From Sphingomonas sp. Leaf21 (lineage in GTDB: Bacteria > Pseudomonadota > Alphaproteobacteria > Sphingomonadales > Sphingomonadaceae), in contig NZ_CAKASM010000026.1 in NCBI RefSeq assembly GCF_916858675.1, forward strand, positions 1 to 50,475: 50,475 nucleotides of DNA, in the 5' to 3' direction. Both the position numbers and the translations under genes were made by a program. Below are positions 50,242 to 50,475 of this stretch, one piece after another (positions within the stretch are counted from its first letter, which is position 1; each line of letters starts with the position of its first letter). Below the pieces are notes generated by a model. It saw only the letters and a list, made by a program, of their open reading frames with translations. It searched no databases and was not told where the DNA came from.

Positions 50242-50339
50242 ACTGCCCCCTATAGGCATAGGAAAGGCCGCTCCGCTCGTTTTGTCCCGTTCGACCTTCC
50301 CAATCGAGAAGCGCAGCAGGCCGCTATCGCGTTGGCGGA

Positions 50340-50475
50340 TCAGCGGCGCTCGCCGTTCCGGATACGCGCATCCCGAAAACCCTTTTCCCAGGCTTTCACA
50401 GTCATGGGTTTGGATCGACCATCATATGGACAATCGATCATGGTCTTGTCGGGATCGCGGCCCGCGATCTGCCCT
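50340..50475 (-). CDS. C-terminal end of an unknown small protein (partial)
   Basis: A minus-strand frame enters from the right edge and stops at TGA 50340-50342. The visible 44 residues include GRDPDKTMIDCPYDGRS and KAWEKGFRDARIRNGERR. The pattern of a CPY turn followed by a W-x-x-G-x-x-D-A-R helix recalls ribosome-modulation-factor (Rmf/CrpP-like) proteins that are common on alphaproteobacterial prophages and islands. That resemblance is a pattern match by eye, not a firm assignment. It belongs to the integrative element. Confidence 0.5.
   Translation of the reverse strand, partial: GQIAGRDPDKTMIDCPYDGRSKPMTVKAWEKGFRDARIRNGERR

Larger units (their letters stand above)
49815..50339. other. 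Non-coding stretch of the integrative element
   Basis: No gene of normal size is evident in these 525 bp. It contains an A/T-rich dyad AAAAATGG/CCATTTTT at 49996-50026 with a 15-base loop, a possible two-way terminator, a series of CGGGAA motifs at 50197-50241, and a weak 41-codon frame on the minus strand at 50058-50183. It separates the integrase from a gene that enters from the right edge. Confidence 0.5.

Overview
The window looks like chromosome of a high-G+C alphaproteobacterium of the Sphingomonas type. The grounds are G+C-rich codon use throughout, several large TonB-dependent receptors, a compact alphaproteobacterial chemotaxis operon with CheD, an HWE-type histidine kinase, and many ATGA/TGATG stop-start overlaps. 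This assignment comes from gene content alone. Two stretches differ in composition: an AT-rich patch near 20.1-20.45 kb, and the right end after a tRNA-Ser.

Layout. (1) 1-5015, plus strand: end of a Pel-like exopolysaccharide operon (TPR protein end, outer-membrane barrel protein, PelD-like, PelE-like, PelF glycosyltransferase). (2) 5063-9748, minus: a complete type I secretion system (ABC exporter, membrane fusion protein, TolC-like channel) with no substrate gene beside it. (3) 10058-14291: a histidine acid phosphatase (AppA/phytase type) divergent from a large TonB receptor; the shared region carries Pho-box-like repeats. (4) 14444-17513: DeoR-type regulator, POT-family transporter, glutaminase. 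(5) 17419-22033: a three-gene iron-associated membrane operon (DUF3649, PepSY, DUF3325) divergent, across a Fur-box-like palindrome, from a siderophore receptor that has been destroyed. The receptor has lost its middle and carries an AT-rich insert with a small membrane-protein gene and a decayed IS110-type transposase fragment. (6) 22119-26055: ferredoxin-NADP reductase and a TonB-receptor-like protein with a (Gly-Gly-Pro)n stretch. (7) 26246-35412: a MarR-like gene, then a ten-gene minus-strand chemotaxis operon (MCP, STAS, CheA, CheR, CheB, CheD, CheY, CheW, a second CheB-like protein lacking catalytic residues, and a small unknown). (8) 35574-36589: glyoxalase I and Ohr. (9) 36707-40929: an EmrAB/OMF-type tripartite efflux pump. 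(10) 41132-45115: two convergent sensor kinases (HWE type and a hybrid PAS kinase with receiver). (11) 45389-48283: acetyl-CoA synthetase and a periplasmic cyclophilin. (12) 48379-50475: tRNA-Ser(GGA) followed by a tyrosine integrase, the left edge of an integrative element that runs off the window.

The points most worth a second look are the catalytically degenerate CheB paralogue, the phosphate-box-flanked phytase/TonB-receptor pair, the PelD-like protein without its c-di-GMP receptor domain, the rearranged siderophore receptor, the collagen-like loop in a TonB receptor, and the integrase edge with its arm-like repeats and unknown small genes. No CRISPR array, rRNA or complete insertion sequence was seen.
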